Below, one piece after another: positions 1-10,943 of a stretch of DNA of 22,525 nucleotides; positions within the stretch are counted from its first letter, which is position 1, and each line of letters starts with the position of its first letter. The position numbers and the translations under genes were made by a program. Source of the DNA: Haplomitrium mnioides (taxonomy: Eukaryota; Marchantiophyta; Haplomitriopsida; Calobryales); contig JBNGIS010015387.1 of the NCBI GenBank assembly GCA_049999725.1, positions 1 to 22,525 of the forward strand, read 5' to 3'. The notes under the pieces were generated by a model. The model made no database searches and was not told the DNA's origin. It saw nothing but the letters and a program-made list of their open reading frames with translations.

Positions 1-339
1 CTCTCGGGGACTTCACTCTTTCCTCGGGACTTACCGACTCGGATGGATCGCTCGATCGACCTCTGCAGGGTTCGCGCTTGCTTGCGGGATCGAGGCGTCC
101 CTCTTCCCTGGCCTTGCTTGCCCTCGTGAAGATCTCATCTCCTCCTGTCAGCTCCCGATCCTTGCTTCCCGTTTTGTGGCCGCTGCAGGACCCCCGCGAT
201 CTGCCTTCCTTCGGAGTGCCTTCGGGCTTCCTTGTTGCTGATCCCTTCTTCTCCCTCCTCCGCCATGGTCCTGTTTCCCTCCCAGGACTCATGCACCCTG
301 CTCTTAACAGCTGTTTGAGGTAATCAGCTGTTCCTGAGG

Positions 340-922
340 GCCTTCACACTTGCAAAGGGAACAATGTCGCCAGTGGAGCTTCCGATTTCGTGCGTTCAGC
401 CTTAGTGCTCCAAATCACCGGCTGACACCTATGTATATGCTTGTTTGATCAGCTGTTCCCTGTGGGTGTGTGTTGGGCGGGCCTCGAGGCCAAAGGAGAA
501 GGACCAACAAAGGGATCACAAGTCTCACAGTGGGTTCACAGATCAGAAGAGAATGCAACAAGATATGTCGCGGTAGAGACCCCGTGTTCCCCTCAAACCA
601 AAATTTGCAAGCGCAACTTTTGTGTGGGATCCAAGGAAGAGGCTGGGAGAGGAGAATGCGCAATGGTAGGATGAGTTGTGTGTGTTCTATAGGGGTGGGT
701 GGGGGGGGCATTTTGTGGGGTTGTATTACATGAGTTGCAGAATTTGAGCCAACGACCATTTAGTAGAGGCACTCAGCAGAGTGAGGGAGAAGAAGTATGT
801 TCGTAGGGATGCTTCACACTTAAAGAGGGAATTATGTCAGCCAGCGATTTGGGGCACTAAGGGAAAAATTCAAGAAATCGGAAGCAACATTGGCACAATG
901 TCCCTTTTGCAAGTGTAAAGGC
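340..922. mobile_element. MITE-like element with about 90-bp inverted repeats
   Basis: The sequence at 340-428 (starting GCCTTCACACTTGCAAAGGG) matches the reverse complement of 834-922 (which reads GCCTTTACACTTGCAAAAGG from its outer end). By eye the match is about 75-80% over 89 bases and includes the inner block around CCAAATCACCGGCTGACA. The interior of about 405 bp holds no convincing gene. A third partial copy of the tip, CTTCACACTTAAAGAGGGA, begins at 812, so the right arm is itself bracketed by short inverted copies. No target-site duplication is visible. It is probably a non-autonomous DNA transposon or foldback element; the superfamily cannot be assigned. Confidence 0.6.
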
Positions 923-1360
923 ACCTTGGGAGCAGCGGATTGACCTCAATCAGCTAGTAAGAACAAGGCGCATGAATCCTCGGAGGATGAGAAGAGAATC
1001 GTGATCGCCAGCCAGGGGAGAGGTACCACTACAAAAATCCAAAGTGAGCCACCGAGAACCTGTGGGCCTTATGGAGATGCGGGAATCGAGGCCAAGCGGG
1101 GAAGAATGGAACGCGTACACCAAGAAAAGCGATCGGAGGAGGAAGAACGGATCTACAATGCAGAAATCCGAACACACTCAGAGGAGAGAGAGATCGCGGA
1201 CATAGCCTGCCGCTACCACATCTCAAGAGCAAGGATCAGAGAAGAAAAGAGGAGTCAGGATCGTCGCAAGGGCAAGCTAGGCCAGGGAGTAGGGGATGCT
1301 TTGATCCTACAAGCGTGAGCGCGCTCTGCAAGGGTCTGATTGGCCCTTCTCTCTTGAATC

Positions 1361-1530
1361 CGCGAATCCTAGTGGAAACGTGGAGTTCTATGAAGGCCCC
1401 ACAAGATTCCACGGAAACGTGACGTCTCCGGAGCGCTTCGCGGGATTCCACGGACAACGTGGCGGCTCTAGGGAGCCCGGGGATCTTCATGAGAAGTGGC
1501 GGGGCCCACAAAAACTTAACGGGATTCCGC
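1361..1530. repeat. Degenerate tandem repeat, about 39-bp period
   Basis: Related units begin near 1364, 1405, 1444, 1481 and 1520. They share a core like GGATTCCACGGAAACGTGGC. Spacing is 37 to 41 bases and the outer copies are strongly diverged. It lies immediately left of the 48-bp array. Confidence 0.5.
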
Positions 1531-1594
1531 CTCCCTAAGTGGGGATCCCGGTTAAGTGGGTTCCGATCCGTCTTCCGACGTGAAGGGCCCGCTT

Positions 1595-2125
1595 AACAGA
1601 GATCTATTGAGAGGCCTAACCGGGGAGCAAGGAGGGATCACCTGAAAAGGCGATCTATTGCGGGTCTGGTCAAGGAAAACCAAAGAGTGTCGAAGAGGTG
1701 ACTTAGCGCAGATCCGACCGGAGGAGAACCGAGGAAGCCGAAGGGGTGACTTAGCGCGGATTCGACCAGAGGAGAACCGAGGAAGTCGAAAAGGGGATGA
1801 GTCACAGGTCTGGTCAGACAAAGAGCAAGTAATGGCGAAACGGCAACCAATCAACGATCCGACTGGAAGAAAAAAAGGTGTGTCGAAAACGTGATCCATC
1901 ACAAACTGTCCAACGGGAAGAACGAGGTGAGCCAAAAGGGCGATATGTTGACGATCCAATTGGGAGAGAGGAAGGGTGCACCGAAAAGGCGATTTATCGA
2001 AGAATCGGAGAGCAAGGTGGGATCGGCCGAAAAGGCAATTTAGCGCAAAACTGACTAGAGGAAGAAGCAAGCAGCGACAAAAAGATGACCTGTCGCAGAT
2101 TTGACAAAACAAGGAGGAAAGTTTG
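1595..2125. repeat. Degenerate minisatellite, 48-bp period, about ten copies
   Basis: Units share a head like CGAAAAGGCGATTTATCGCA followed by GATCCGACCGGAGGAGAACCG. Heads are at 1643, 1691, 1739, 1787, 1836, 1884, 1932, 1982, 2028 and 2077, so spacings are 48, 48, 48, 49, 48, 48, 50, 46 and 49. A weaker unit precedes at about 1595. The period is close to a multiple of three, which keeps a long minus-strand frame open (1552-2199). That frame is low in complexity and periodic, and is more likely a by-product of the array than a gene. Copies differ at many positions but the period has held, so the array is old. Confidence 0.75.
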
Positions 2126-2309
2126 ATGGGGTACGGTCGTGACATTTGAAAGTTTGACAGAGAAGACGAGCGCTCTTTTGTCATTCTTACAACGAGCATG
2201 GTGACAAGTTGGCGAAGAGAACGTCAGGTGCTGTTGTTCTTAAGACGAGGGAGTTTTGAAATGGCGACATTGGCACAGTTCTTACTTGGCGAGGGAAGGA
2301 TTTACGGAT

Positions 2310-2720
2310 GACGTGGCATCCACGGAGAGTCAGTGGGTCAACCTCAGAAGAAGGTCAAACCGATGGTCCGCCTACCCCTTTGCAGGACAACGTCGGACGG
2401 AGTCCTTCGGATGACGTGGCGCCTTGAGAAGCTCGAAGGGGATTTTGTAGGTCAACTTTGGAAGGAGGTCAGCGCGATGGTCTGCCTACCCCTTTGCGGG
2501 GTGGCGTCGGACGACGCTCTTCGGATGATGTGGCAACTTCGGAAGCATCAAGCAAGTCAAAGGACACGCGGCAACAGGTGGGAGCCCGTCGGGCCTTGGG
2601 CCACGAGCAGGTCAACTTTGGAGGAGGGGGTCAGCGTGACAGTCTGCCTACCCCTTTGCGGGGCAGCGTCGGACGGTAGAGCCTTGGATGACGTGGCGCT
2701 TGGAGGAGTCACTTGGAATA
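2310..2720. repeat. Three-copy long tandem repeat (about 110-160 bp)
   Basis: Units begin at about 2335, 2450 and 2610. Each contains GGTCAACYTTGGARGAGG, then a block like GTCTGCCTACCCCTTTGCGG, then GCGTCGGACG and a GATGACGTGGC tail. A partial tail copy stands at 2308-2320. The middle unit carries about 50 extra bases (2548-2600). The block is GC-rich with no conserved coding signal. Confidence 0.7.
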
Positions 2721-2927
2721 TTTGGGCAAATCTACAGAGATTTTGTAGACTAAGGCCCGAGGGGCGCTTCGGAACTCTGTTCCAAGGAACCATTCAGACT
2801 TGGCTCCACGTGAATCTTTGAAATCTCGGCCTGCAAGATTCTTCGGACTCCATGTGGAAGTTACCGTTGTACTTGGCTTTTCCCAACCAGCCAACAGGAC
2901 ATGCGGTGCGCTCTCCTCTTCCGTTGT

Positions 2928-2995
2928 AATGGGAATAACGACCTTGCGGGACACGCGTCGCAACCTCCAATTACGAGCCAATGGGATTAACGACC
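2928..2995. repeat. Short direct repeat, 52-bp spacing
   Basis: AATGGGAATAACGACC at 2928 recurs with one change as AATGGGATTAACGACC at 2980. The sequence between copies shows no further clear match. Confidence 0.4.
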
Positions 2996-3156
2996 TCTCT
3001 TCGGAACGGGCTTGAGTGATCAGCACTTGGGGGGTATACATCAAGGGCCTTTGATTCAGGTTGATGCACAAGCAATCTAAGGACGCGACAACAACCTCAA
3101 GACAAGGAAATCACAACAAGGTAAGGCAAGAGGAAGAATTTAGTGAGAAGTTGCGT

Positions 3157-3345
3157 GAAGCAGGTGAACTAGCTCTGAGGGCTAGTAGGAGCTCGGAGGT
3201 GGACTGGAGGGTCATCGAGAATCACTGAGTGAGGAGCTCTAGAAGCTCGAGCAATCCAGGTGAACTAGTCCCCGTGAGTGGACCAAAAGCGGAGGTCGAC
3301 TGATACGTGAGCTAGAAGGGATTCTTGCTTGTTGAGAATTCGGGA
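3157..3345. repeat. Degenerate two-copy repeat, about 96-bp period
   Basis: The segment from CAGGTGAACTAG at 3161 through GCTCGGAGGTGGACTG is echoed from 3257 as CAGGTGAACTAG through GCGGAGGTCGACTG. Both are followed by a GAGCTCTAGAAG or GAGCTAGAAG motif. It is diverged and continues the repeat-rich texture of the left block. Confidence 0.4.
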
Positions 3346-4060
3346 GAGGCTGCCAAGTGAGGAGCTTGGGGTTGTCTCTACATTCCCTGTGCAAGAGCAT
3401 CAACCCAGAGTGTTCGGAGTACACTCTGGTGTAATTCTTCGAGTGGAGTTGAGAGGAGGGCTTCGTTAGTGCCCGCGCACTGCGGAGTAAGACCTGTCAA
3501 GGGTCAGGGTGGAGTGGGCTACCTGCAGTTGGGAAGACTGTTTCCCAGAGGTGGGGGTGAAAGAAATCCTCTTCCTAGCTTGAGGAAGTAAATTCAGGGC
3601 TTCTCGCGAGGGAAGTTGAAAAACTATCTAGAGAGAGTGGTGTGTGGGTAGAGGTTGGTTGGAAGGCTGGAAGGCAGCCATGGATTTAGAATGGAAGTGT
3701 CAGTTGGTGAATCAGACCAGAAGGCCTCCAATGATTCTGTTTCTAACGTCGTACATAGTTGGGAGTGTTTTGTGCATATGTGTATAGTTAGATTTTCATT
3801 CTGCATTTGTATTCAAGGGACAATTTAGATTAGACTACATCAAGACAACTGAGCAAACCCTGGGGGCAGCCTTGGAGGGGGAGTCCAATCCCTTGACACA
3901 ATTCTGATATCTTGGGGGTAAATGCTCTTTGTTTCTGACCTTGTTGCATAGTTAGAAAGTAGTACATCTTAGGATAGTTAGGGTCAGTTGTACCAGTTCT
4001 GTGACAACCCTAAGAGGGGGAGTCCAATCCTCTTGTATTGTTCATTGGTGCAGGTCACAA

Positions 4061-5090
4061 GCATATTTATGCCCCAAAGCACAAATAAGGTGGCAGGGTC
4101 TGAGTCATTGGGCCCTTGGAATAAAGTGAAGGAATTACACAAAAACAGCTAGGGGTTATGAATGGGACTTGGAGGTTGTATGAATGACTGACTTGAGTGC
4201 AACCAGAAGAGAGTGAGTGGTGTGCTAAAGGCTTGGAAGGAAAGGGAGAATCCTTAAGGCATCAAAGTGTTAACTGGCAAGAGGCCATCTCAAAAAAGAA
4301 CCTGAAAGCCTTGAATCTATCCTCCCCTACCTTCAAAGCAGCACCTGAAAGGGTTAAGGCCTGGAACATGGGAGTGACAATTACAGATGGTTGAAGTGAG
4401 TTGAAGGTGTTGAGCCATGAATCATGACCTTATATGGCGTGAGATTGTTTCAAGTCTTAGTGTCATGGTTTTGATGTAAGACTAATCCAGAGTTTGACTT
4501 GTTTGAAATGGACCAATGAAGACAATAGTCGGATGTGAGAAAAAAAACTAATAAGCATAGAAAGCTAAGAGAGGACAGATGGCTTGGTAGATGAAGTCCA
4601 TCATGAACTGGATGTTGGAATGTTGAGGAAGTGTAATGTTGATAAGAAGATTGCATTACTTTTCAATTGCAAGAAGGTGAAGGGAAAAGTAGATTCTAAA
4701 ATTGATAGCTAATGCAATAGAACTAAAAGCATGAATGAAACTCTTCACAATTGAAACAAAACAGTCTCATTTTGCCTCCCATCACCACAAGAGACAATGA
4801 ATGCATAGTCGCAATCTTGTGTGTGCATCATTGATCCAAGAGCATTAGCTATTCACTTAGTTTCCCAATGATGTTCTAAAAGCTTGTAATAGCCTACACT
4901 AGCCCATCTATGGCCAAAGTGGCTGTTAGTGCAAAAGATGGGGGTAGGCTTTTCATCGAGTAACACATCAAGCAAATGGTTGTGAATTTATTTAGTGGGA
5001 GTGATTTTTGAGCATATTGATAAAAGTCGTAAAGGATGGGGGCTGGATATATCTCTGCAAGCTTGGAGTAAATCTATGATCCGGTGGGTT
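4061..5090. other. AT-rich intergenic DNA, nothing recognised
   Basis: Only short open frames with no recognisable protein similarity. No tRNA-like B box, no clear transposon ends and no tandem array were seen. Confidence 0.5.
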
Positions 5091-5281
5091 TACAACTACA
5101 AGCATATTCATTCCTAATATTGATTGCTTACAACTACAAGCATATTCATTCCTAATTACTGATTGCTTACAACTACAAGCATATTCATTCCTAATATTGA
5201 TTGCTTACAACTACAAGCATATTCATTCCTAATATTGATTGCTTACAACTACAAGCATATTCATTCCTAATATTAATTGCT
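5091..5281. repeat. 38-bp tandem repeat, five copies
   Basis: The unit starts TACAACTACAAGCATATTCA and ends CCTAATATTGATTGCT. It begins at 5091, 5129, 5168, 5206 and 5244, so periods are 38, 39, 38 and 38. Copies are nearly identical: one has CCTAATTACTGATTGC, and the last has ATTAATTGC. The high identity points to recent expansion, unlike the arrays on the left. Units abut directly with no spacers, so this is a minisatellite and not a CRISPR-like array. Confidence 0.9.
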
Positions 5282-7082
5282 TGATAGTCAATTCTAAGCT
5301 CTACTTTCTCCTCTATATGCAATTGTTGCTCTCGCATTGTACATGAGTTGCAATCTAACAAGTTTCTTAAGAAGAAACAGGTGGTTTTGTTGTTTCTACG
5401 TGCCAACTTTTGTAAATCAAGAACCCATGGAGTTTATCACTCTATAGTCTGCCTCACATTCATTGAAGCGAGAACTATCCAAGTAGAGGACCGTACAAAT
5501 ACTCCAACAATGTCAAGATGAAAAAATGTGGTGGGGCAACTCACTAAGCTTATACGTGGTGGTGTAACTATTGGACCAATTTATTCTTCTTGCAAAGTGG
5601 AGGGCTGAAGGACCCCACTTAGAGTCATACCCTAAATAGAATTAAGAGAAGAAACAACAAATGACTCACTAAGCTGTTAAAGTCAAGAAGAAAGTCTCAT
5701 AATTGAGTGAAGAAACTACATATGATTCAATATAAGGATGGAGACTAGAGTATTCAGAGAATGGACCAAAGAGAATAAACTTGTGAGATAATAAACTAGT
5801 TAGTCAAGTATTAAGTCTTATGAACAATTATTATTCAATTAATAGGCATTGAAGAAAAAACAAAGTTAAGCTCAATATAGAAAGAACCTTTGAAAATTTT
5901 ACAATCAAAGATTCATAAATTAAACTCACAATTGAGAGACAAAAATATATGTGACTCTATAGAGAGTAAGACTCACTACACATAGTGTTTGTCAAGCACT
6001 TCCACAAACTTCTAAGCAATATTATAGGAAGTACTGACAACTTACTACTACTTTACTACATACTTTGTGGGATCCCAACCATGAATATAAACTATGTCAT
6101 AGGAAAAACTAAGTCATAGGTTTTTGTCACTTTTTTGAAAGTGGTGGGAAAACATAAGCATAATATTGGCTAACATTGCTCTCTAAACCTACTTTAACAA
6201 AAACCCAAAATGAAAAAAAATAGGAAGAAGAGGAGGAAAACAAAAGGAGAATAGAATAGAATAAAATAAAATAAAATAAGAGAAGGAGATGTTAGTTGAT
6301 AAGAAAGATTAGATGTCATAAATGTTGGGCCACTAGAATTGCAACATTTTTTTAATGAAGATAGTATGAGTAGTTTTTGCCAAACAAGGTGGAGATCTAC
6401 TACTTCTTGCATTTGACAAGGTGATTTAGTTGCAATCCACTTGTATGAACACGTGAAAACTTTCAAAAGACATCTAAGATGGAAAACAATACTCATTGTC
6501 CTTTAGCATGATAAAAACTGGTAACGTGCAATGCAACCTTTATTTTTAAAAGAGAGAAAAAGACCCACCATTTCAGATAAAAAAAAACTATGTAGAGCTA
6601 CAAAGACAAATAAACCTCAAGAATTGTTTGTTGACTACTCAAAATTTAGATCTATCTTAGATGCTTTATAGAATATAAAGCACTCTGATTATCTTAATGC
6701 TTACATACTTTGGTTGTTTGCGCTTATCAAAACTTCTAAACCTTTCTCAAATTCTGCAATAACTAGATCAAAGAAGTTGCAAGAGAAGCTATTAGAGATA
6801 GAGAGTTTAGCTCACATGACTTTCTAGGATAGATGCCTCCTCCCATAGAATTTAAACTAGTTTATTAAAACCTATAAGACAAGAGAACTCATTTTGATCT
6901 TAAGATTTTGGTCCCAATAGATCAATTGAAATCCAAGTCATTAACTAGCTATGAACCTATATGAGTCCAACTTACCTGACCTCCAACCAAAATGATAAGA
7001 ACAAGAAAATTAAAATAGCCAAAAAGCTAATAACAAGAGAATTACAATAACCAAAGAACATGAATGGATTTGGTAAAGTACT
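5282..7082. other. AT-rich intergenic DNA with a small microsatellite
   Basis: No gene is supported. At 6251-6280 there is an ATAGA/ATAAA pentanucleotide microsatellite of about six units. A minus-strand open frame at 6194-6496 runs through this A-rich tract and gives a low-complexity hydrophobic product that I do not believe. Confidence 0.5.
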
Positions 7083-7190
7083 ATTGTATCTATCTACATT
7101 ACTTAGGTGAAATAAATGAATTCTCTTCCATAGAATTATTGTATCCATCTACATTACTGGGGTGAAATGAATGAATTCTCTTCAAAACCA
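7083..7190. repeat. 55-bp tandem duplication
   Basis: ATTGTATCTATCTACATTAC at 7083 recurs as ATTGTATCCATCTACATTAC at 7138. Both are followed by a GGTGAAAT-AATGAATTCTCTTC tail. There are two copies with a few substitutions. Confidence 0.8.
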
Positions 7191-7441
7191 ACCAAAAACT
7201 ATTCCAATAGTTTCTTCTTCTAAAGAGAGGTCTCGAAGTCAAATATGAGTGACTTTGGGAGAGGGCATCTCAAAGGAAATCATGTGAGAACCCATATCTA
7301 ATGTATTTCATAGTTTTCTTGGAGGTTACAATGGTTTTCCTAGACTTTTGCAGCTTCTATTTGGCTACTATCATATGTTTGTTTAGTTTATTTACTCTTG
7401 ACATCCTCATATTCAGTTCAATCCTTGATGCATCATCTAGA

Positions 7442-7560
7442 AAGTAAGTGTGAATTTTTATAAACATCCACAAACCTCAATGGCTTTATAAGACCAAAAA
7501 ATACAAAACAACAATAAATATAAATCTCAAAGCAATCAATGTTGAGTTTGATTCTACACA
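7442..7560. repeat. Dispersed repeat, copy 1
   Basis: This segment shares about 75% identity by eye with 9095-9213 in the same orientation. Matching anchors are GTGTGAATT, ATAAACATCCACAAACC, AGACCAAAA and ATAAATCTCAAA. It is probably a fragment of an unidentified transposable element; no ends or coding potential were seen. Confidence 0.6.
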
Positions 7561-7906
7561 ACGAGTGAATTTTATGGGAGTTTTAGAAATAAAATCTGGC
7601 TAAAGGTGATGCAATAGAGGAGAAAATGTTTTGTCAATACTCTTTGTCAAGACTCGTGAAGATAGAGGTTTGTGATAAGTCTCCATGCACTTCTCTATCC
7701 ATGATGATAGACACCAATGATCTATTTGATTATTTTTCTTTTATCTCACTAGGGCTAATGATTGAAATAATTAGAAGCCTTTTGGTTCAATAAAGAAAGA
7801 GAGTACAATTTGATTGAAGGGCTACTAAAGCAACCATAGCAAACACAAAAACCAATATACTCTACTCACTAATATCAACACTACTATATATTGCATACTG
7901 ACATAC

Positions 7907-7958
7907 CAACACTATTACAAGCTCTCCATATGTCAACACTATTACAAGCTCTCCACTA
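7907..7958. repeat. 27-bp tandem duplication
   Basis: CAACACTATTACAAGCTCTC occurs at 7907 and again at 7934. Confidence 0.75.
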
Positions 7959-7959
7959 T

Positions 7960-9094
7960 ATGCAATGTCATATGAAAATAAAAGGTTTGAACTAGTTGAT
8001 ACAATTTTGTTTGTTATAGAAATACAGATATCATACAGTAATAAGTACCATTCATACTAAATTATATTCTTTTTTTAGCCATATCTAATTGAGAAAAACC
8101 AGCTCAACCTTGGATGCAATAGCACCAAACAATGGCAAGAGAAAGGTAGACGCAAAGAAATACCATGAAAAGTACAATTATATTATGTGGTTGTTTGTGT
8201 AATTTTCAAGCCATCCAAACTTAAATTGTCTTATTGATTGAAGAGATGAGCATGCAAACTTCACTTGAATAATAAAAAATAGTTGTGATTTTCATTATAG
8301 ATAGCTATGTAGCTTAGAACAACCAACACACCATCAAGAGTCCATCACATTAGTATACAATTAGTATGATAGATTCTTCTAAGAAAATTATTGGGTAGTT
8401 AGTGCATCTTAAAGTAACCATAGATGATTATTGCTAACTTGGCTCATTGCTACTAAATCAAACCAAGACTATTGTTTCCATAATTGGAAAAGTAGCAACA
8501 TGTATACGACTGAAGCAAATGTCTTAAGAGAAAAAAACGATGGATGGTTCTACAAGATCCTAAAAAGACATTTTGTCATCTTCAAATCTACTGACGATGT
8601 GAGCATTTGTATTTGCTAGCCAACTGTCTATCTTGTAAGACTGCATTTACTAGTAGAGCGGAAATTATTTCTGGCTTCTTTATTTCACTCAAAAATTTGT
8701 AGAAAGGTATATCATGATGTTATTCACCATACATCATACTTTTGATTAATAATATCAATACATGAGTAAATAAATAAAAGAGATATAATTGATAAAATGC
8801 CTTACTACAATGCATTTTTGAAACAAAAACTCTCTTAAATAGTCTCCAAGAAAAAAGGAATTTAACATTGTATATTGATAAGAGCTTAGTGAAACACAAT
8901 TATATTAATTGATACTCAATTTGTTAGGATGTTCATTATATTCTTGTAAGATCTTCCATATCTCCATGCATTGTATGATTAATTTTTAAGGTCCATATAT
9001 ATGAAAATGAACTCTATAATCAACTTTAACATAACAACTTGCAGCTCCAAACATCTTTACAAGGAGAATCATTGTAGATGCTAAAAATAAATAA
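7960..9094. other. AT-rich intergenic DNA, nothing recognised
   Basis: An open frame at 8431-8619 (62 codons, plus strand) has an ordinary amino-acid mix but no recognisable domain and no splice context that I trust. The stretch 7561-7906 is similarly blank. Confidence 0.45.
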
Positions 9095-9213
9095 AGAAAG
9101 TGTGAATTCTATAAACATCCACAAACCGAAGTGGCCTCATGAGACCAAAATTTACATAACAATAGTTATAATAAATCTCAAAACAAACATTCTTGAATTT
9201 GATTTTGCATGGT
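9095..9213. repeat. Dispersed repeat, copy 2
   Basis: Diverged direct copy of 7442-7560 (anchors GTGTGAATT, ATAAACATCCACAAACC and ATAAATCTCAAA). It ends about 175 bp left of the foldback element at 9389. Confidence 0.6.
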
Positions 9214-9388
9214 GGAGGACCATTTTCTCAACCTAGACAACTACAACTTATATTTGTATTTTACCGTTTGCTTGCAATGATGCACTTTTTTCTACTGATC
9301 CAATAGCAATTGGGAGTGGAATTGAAGTTAATAAATATAGTCAAATCCCTCTTTTCCAAATCAAAATTGTTGGGCAAATAATTTTGGA

Positions 9389-10000
9389 GTCACCAACAGT
9401 ATGCTTTATGTACTATATTCTGGGTGTAGAAAGTCTCATGAAAAATGGTTGATGTCACAAGTTGATGTTTGAGAATAGGCAGATTTCAATTAGTTGGATC
9501 CTTGGGGGAGTGCTAGCCAACATCATAGCTGAGTTTTCCGATTACCTTTGGGATGTTGCAAAAACTCAATACAAAGATTGATGTGAATTTGTTGTCGGCA
9601 AACCAATGTCAAGTTGTAGTTGATTTGGTCTGAAAATTTGTGTTTGACACCATGTTATAAAGGTACACTCTATTTAATGTGGTAGTTACGATATGTGTAG
9701 ATTTTTCCTAGACCATTTGTTTTTGTGGTTTTTTGTACTCTCCACATCTTCAATACTATAGTTTTTCCAAAATTGGTTTGCCAAGAGCACAAAAAGTCCA
9801 TATCAATCTTTGTACTAAGTTTTGCCGACATTTCATAGGTAAGCAAAAAACTCGGCCATGATGTTGGCTAGTACTCCTTTAAGAATCTAACAATTTTGAA
9901 ATTCACCGACTTTCAAACATCAACTTATGACATCAACTATTTTTCATGGGGGTTTTGACACAGAGAATATATGCAACACATGAAGCGTACTATTGGTGAC
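9389..10000. mobile_element. Long foldback (inverted repeat) element
   Basis: The left arm 9389-9607 pairs with the right arm 9771-10000, around a 163-bp loop (9608-9770). Matched blocks from outside in are GTCACCAA-AGTA, CATGAAAAATRGTTGATGTCA followed by AAGTTGATGTTTGA, CTAGCCAACATCAT, TACAAAGATTGATRTG and GGCAAACCAA. By eye identity is about 75%, with small gaps. No open frame of note lies inside. It could be a large MITE or foldback transposon, or an inverted duplication whose transcript would form a long hairpin feeding small RNAs. No target-site duplication was recognised; weaker similarity may extend a little beyond both ends. Confidence 0.75.
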
Positions 10001-10943
10001 TACTTGGATGTAGAACACAACTAAAATTGCTAGAACATATAGCCATAAAGATATGAGAGACTAAAAATTGTCAATAAGTTTCTCACCTATAATGACCACC
10101 ATTATCCTATGGAAGTATTAGTTGATGAGCTCCATTCAATGCAGTGAGGGTCAAATCTTGACAATCACTTTTGATTGTAATATTGACATTTGTAGGCAAG
10201 ATTGTAGGTAAGAATACATTAATCTACTAACAAGATTCCACTCACTTACTTTTGCCACACAACTATTCTTTACCTATATCTATTGTAATCTTCGTCCATT
10301 CAACCTTAAAATACCGACTGAGATATTAATTTAAATCTATTCTATTCGACGTCTTTCTATCGAGTTGGGTTGTACATTGTGAATATGCAAGCTACGAGGG
10401 AGTGAACAAAAATAACACATCTGTTTTGTTCAATAATGCAAAATATATAAAAGAGATGCACAACTATCAAAAAGACCAAGAGTTGAATCAAAGAAGCCTA
10501 CGAAGACGCAATTACCATCATTAGATAGATGTTTGCGGACTGCCCAACATTATCCACTAACTCTTTGCTATTCTAACATCGTAAGGAAATAAGAAACACA
10601 TCAATCTAGACATGATATCCACCATCAAATTTCTATTAGCATAACATAAATATCTTTGTGAATATTGCACAAACTATCTTTTTATTAATATAATTAGATA
10701 ATAAGAAAATACCAAAGTCATCTATATCTTTGGTTTGAGCAAACCAAGAAACAAAAATATATCTACAAATGAAGTAGAATAAAACTCGATTTAAGTAACC
10801 AGCTCTAATGTGGCTAGGACCCCCAACCCCACATTTCAAACCACCACAACAACAAAAATGAGAGGCTCCCAACCAAAACTCCTCCACAATAATTTTTCAC
10901 AAAGCAATACATGAGATATACATGTCTCTCCATTGAAGTCAGC
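10001..10943. other. AT-rich intergenic DNA, nothing recognised
   Basis: No domain-bearing frame was found. The last 50 bases would be the 3' untranslated part of the minus-strand gene remnant ending at 10944, if that model is right. A minus-strand open frame at 10636-10887 has no recognisable content. Confidence 0.4.

Larger units (their letters stand above)
1..4060. other. GC-rich repeat block without a credible gene
   Basis: This stretch is visibly richer in G and C than the AT-rich remainder of the window; the change occurs around 3.8-4.1 kb. All open frames in it are short, overlapping and low in complexity, and none resembles a known protein. It is filled with degenerate tandem arrays (listed separately) and a MITE-like element. 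Two copies of a purine-rich motif, GAGGGGGAGTCCAATCC, lie at 3875-3891 and 4014-4030. They resemble polypurine tracts of LTR elements, but no LTR edge could be fixed beside them. The best reading is decayed non-coding or LTR sequence of a large retroelement. That is inference from texture, not from a recognised domain. Confidence 0.5.

Noticed and set aside
1001-1318. 105-codon plus-strand frame rich in Glu, Arg and Lys, resembling a gag-like basic region
   Set aside because: The bias comes from purine-rich DNA. No zinc knuckle or capsid motif is present, and overlapping frames are equally open.
1552-2199. 215-codon minus-strand open frame
   Set aside because: It follows the 48-bp array, is periodic and low in complexity, and matches no family; the open frame is explained by a period near a multiple of three.
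3875-4030. Paired polypurine tracts marking an LTR boundary
   Set aside because: GAGGGGGAGTCCAATCC occurs twice, but no TG...CA long repeat or primer-binding site could be placed next to either copy.
6194-6496. 100-codon minus-strand frame with a hydrophobic C-terminus suggesting a membrane protein
   Set aside because: The hydrophobic run is the translation of an A-rich microsatellite region; there is no other support.
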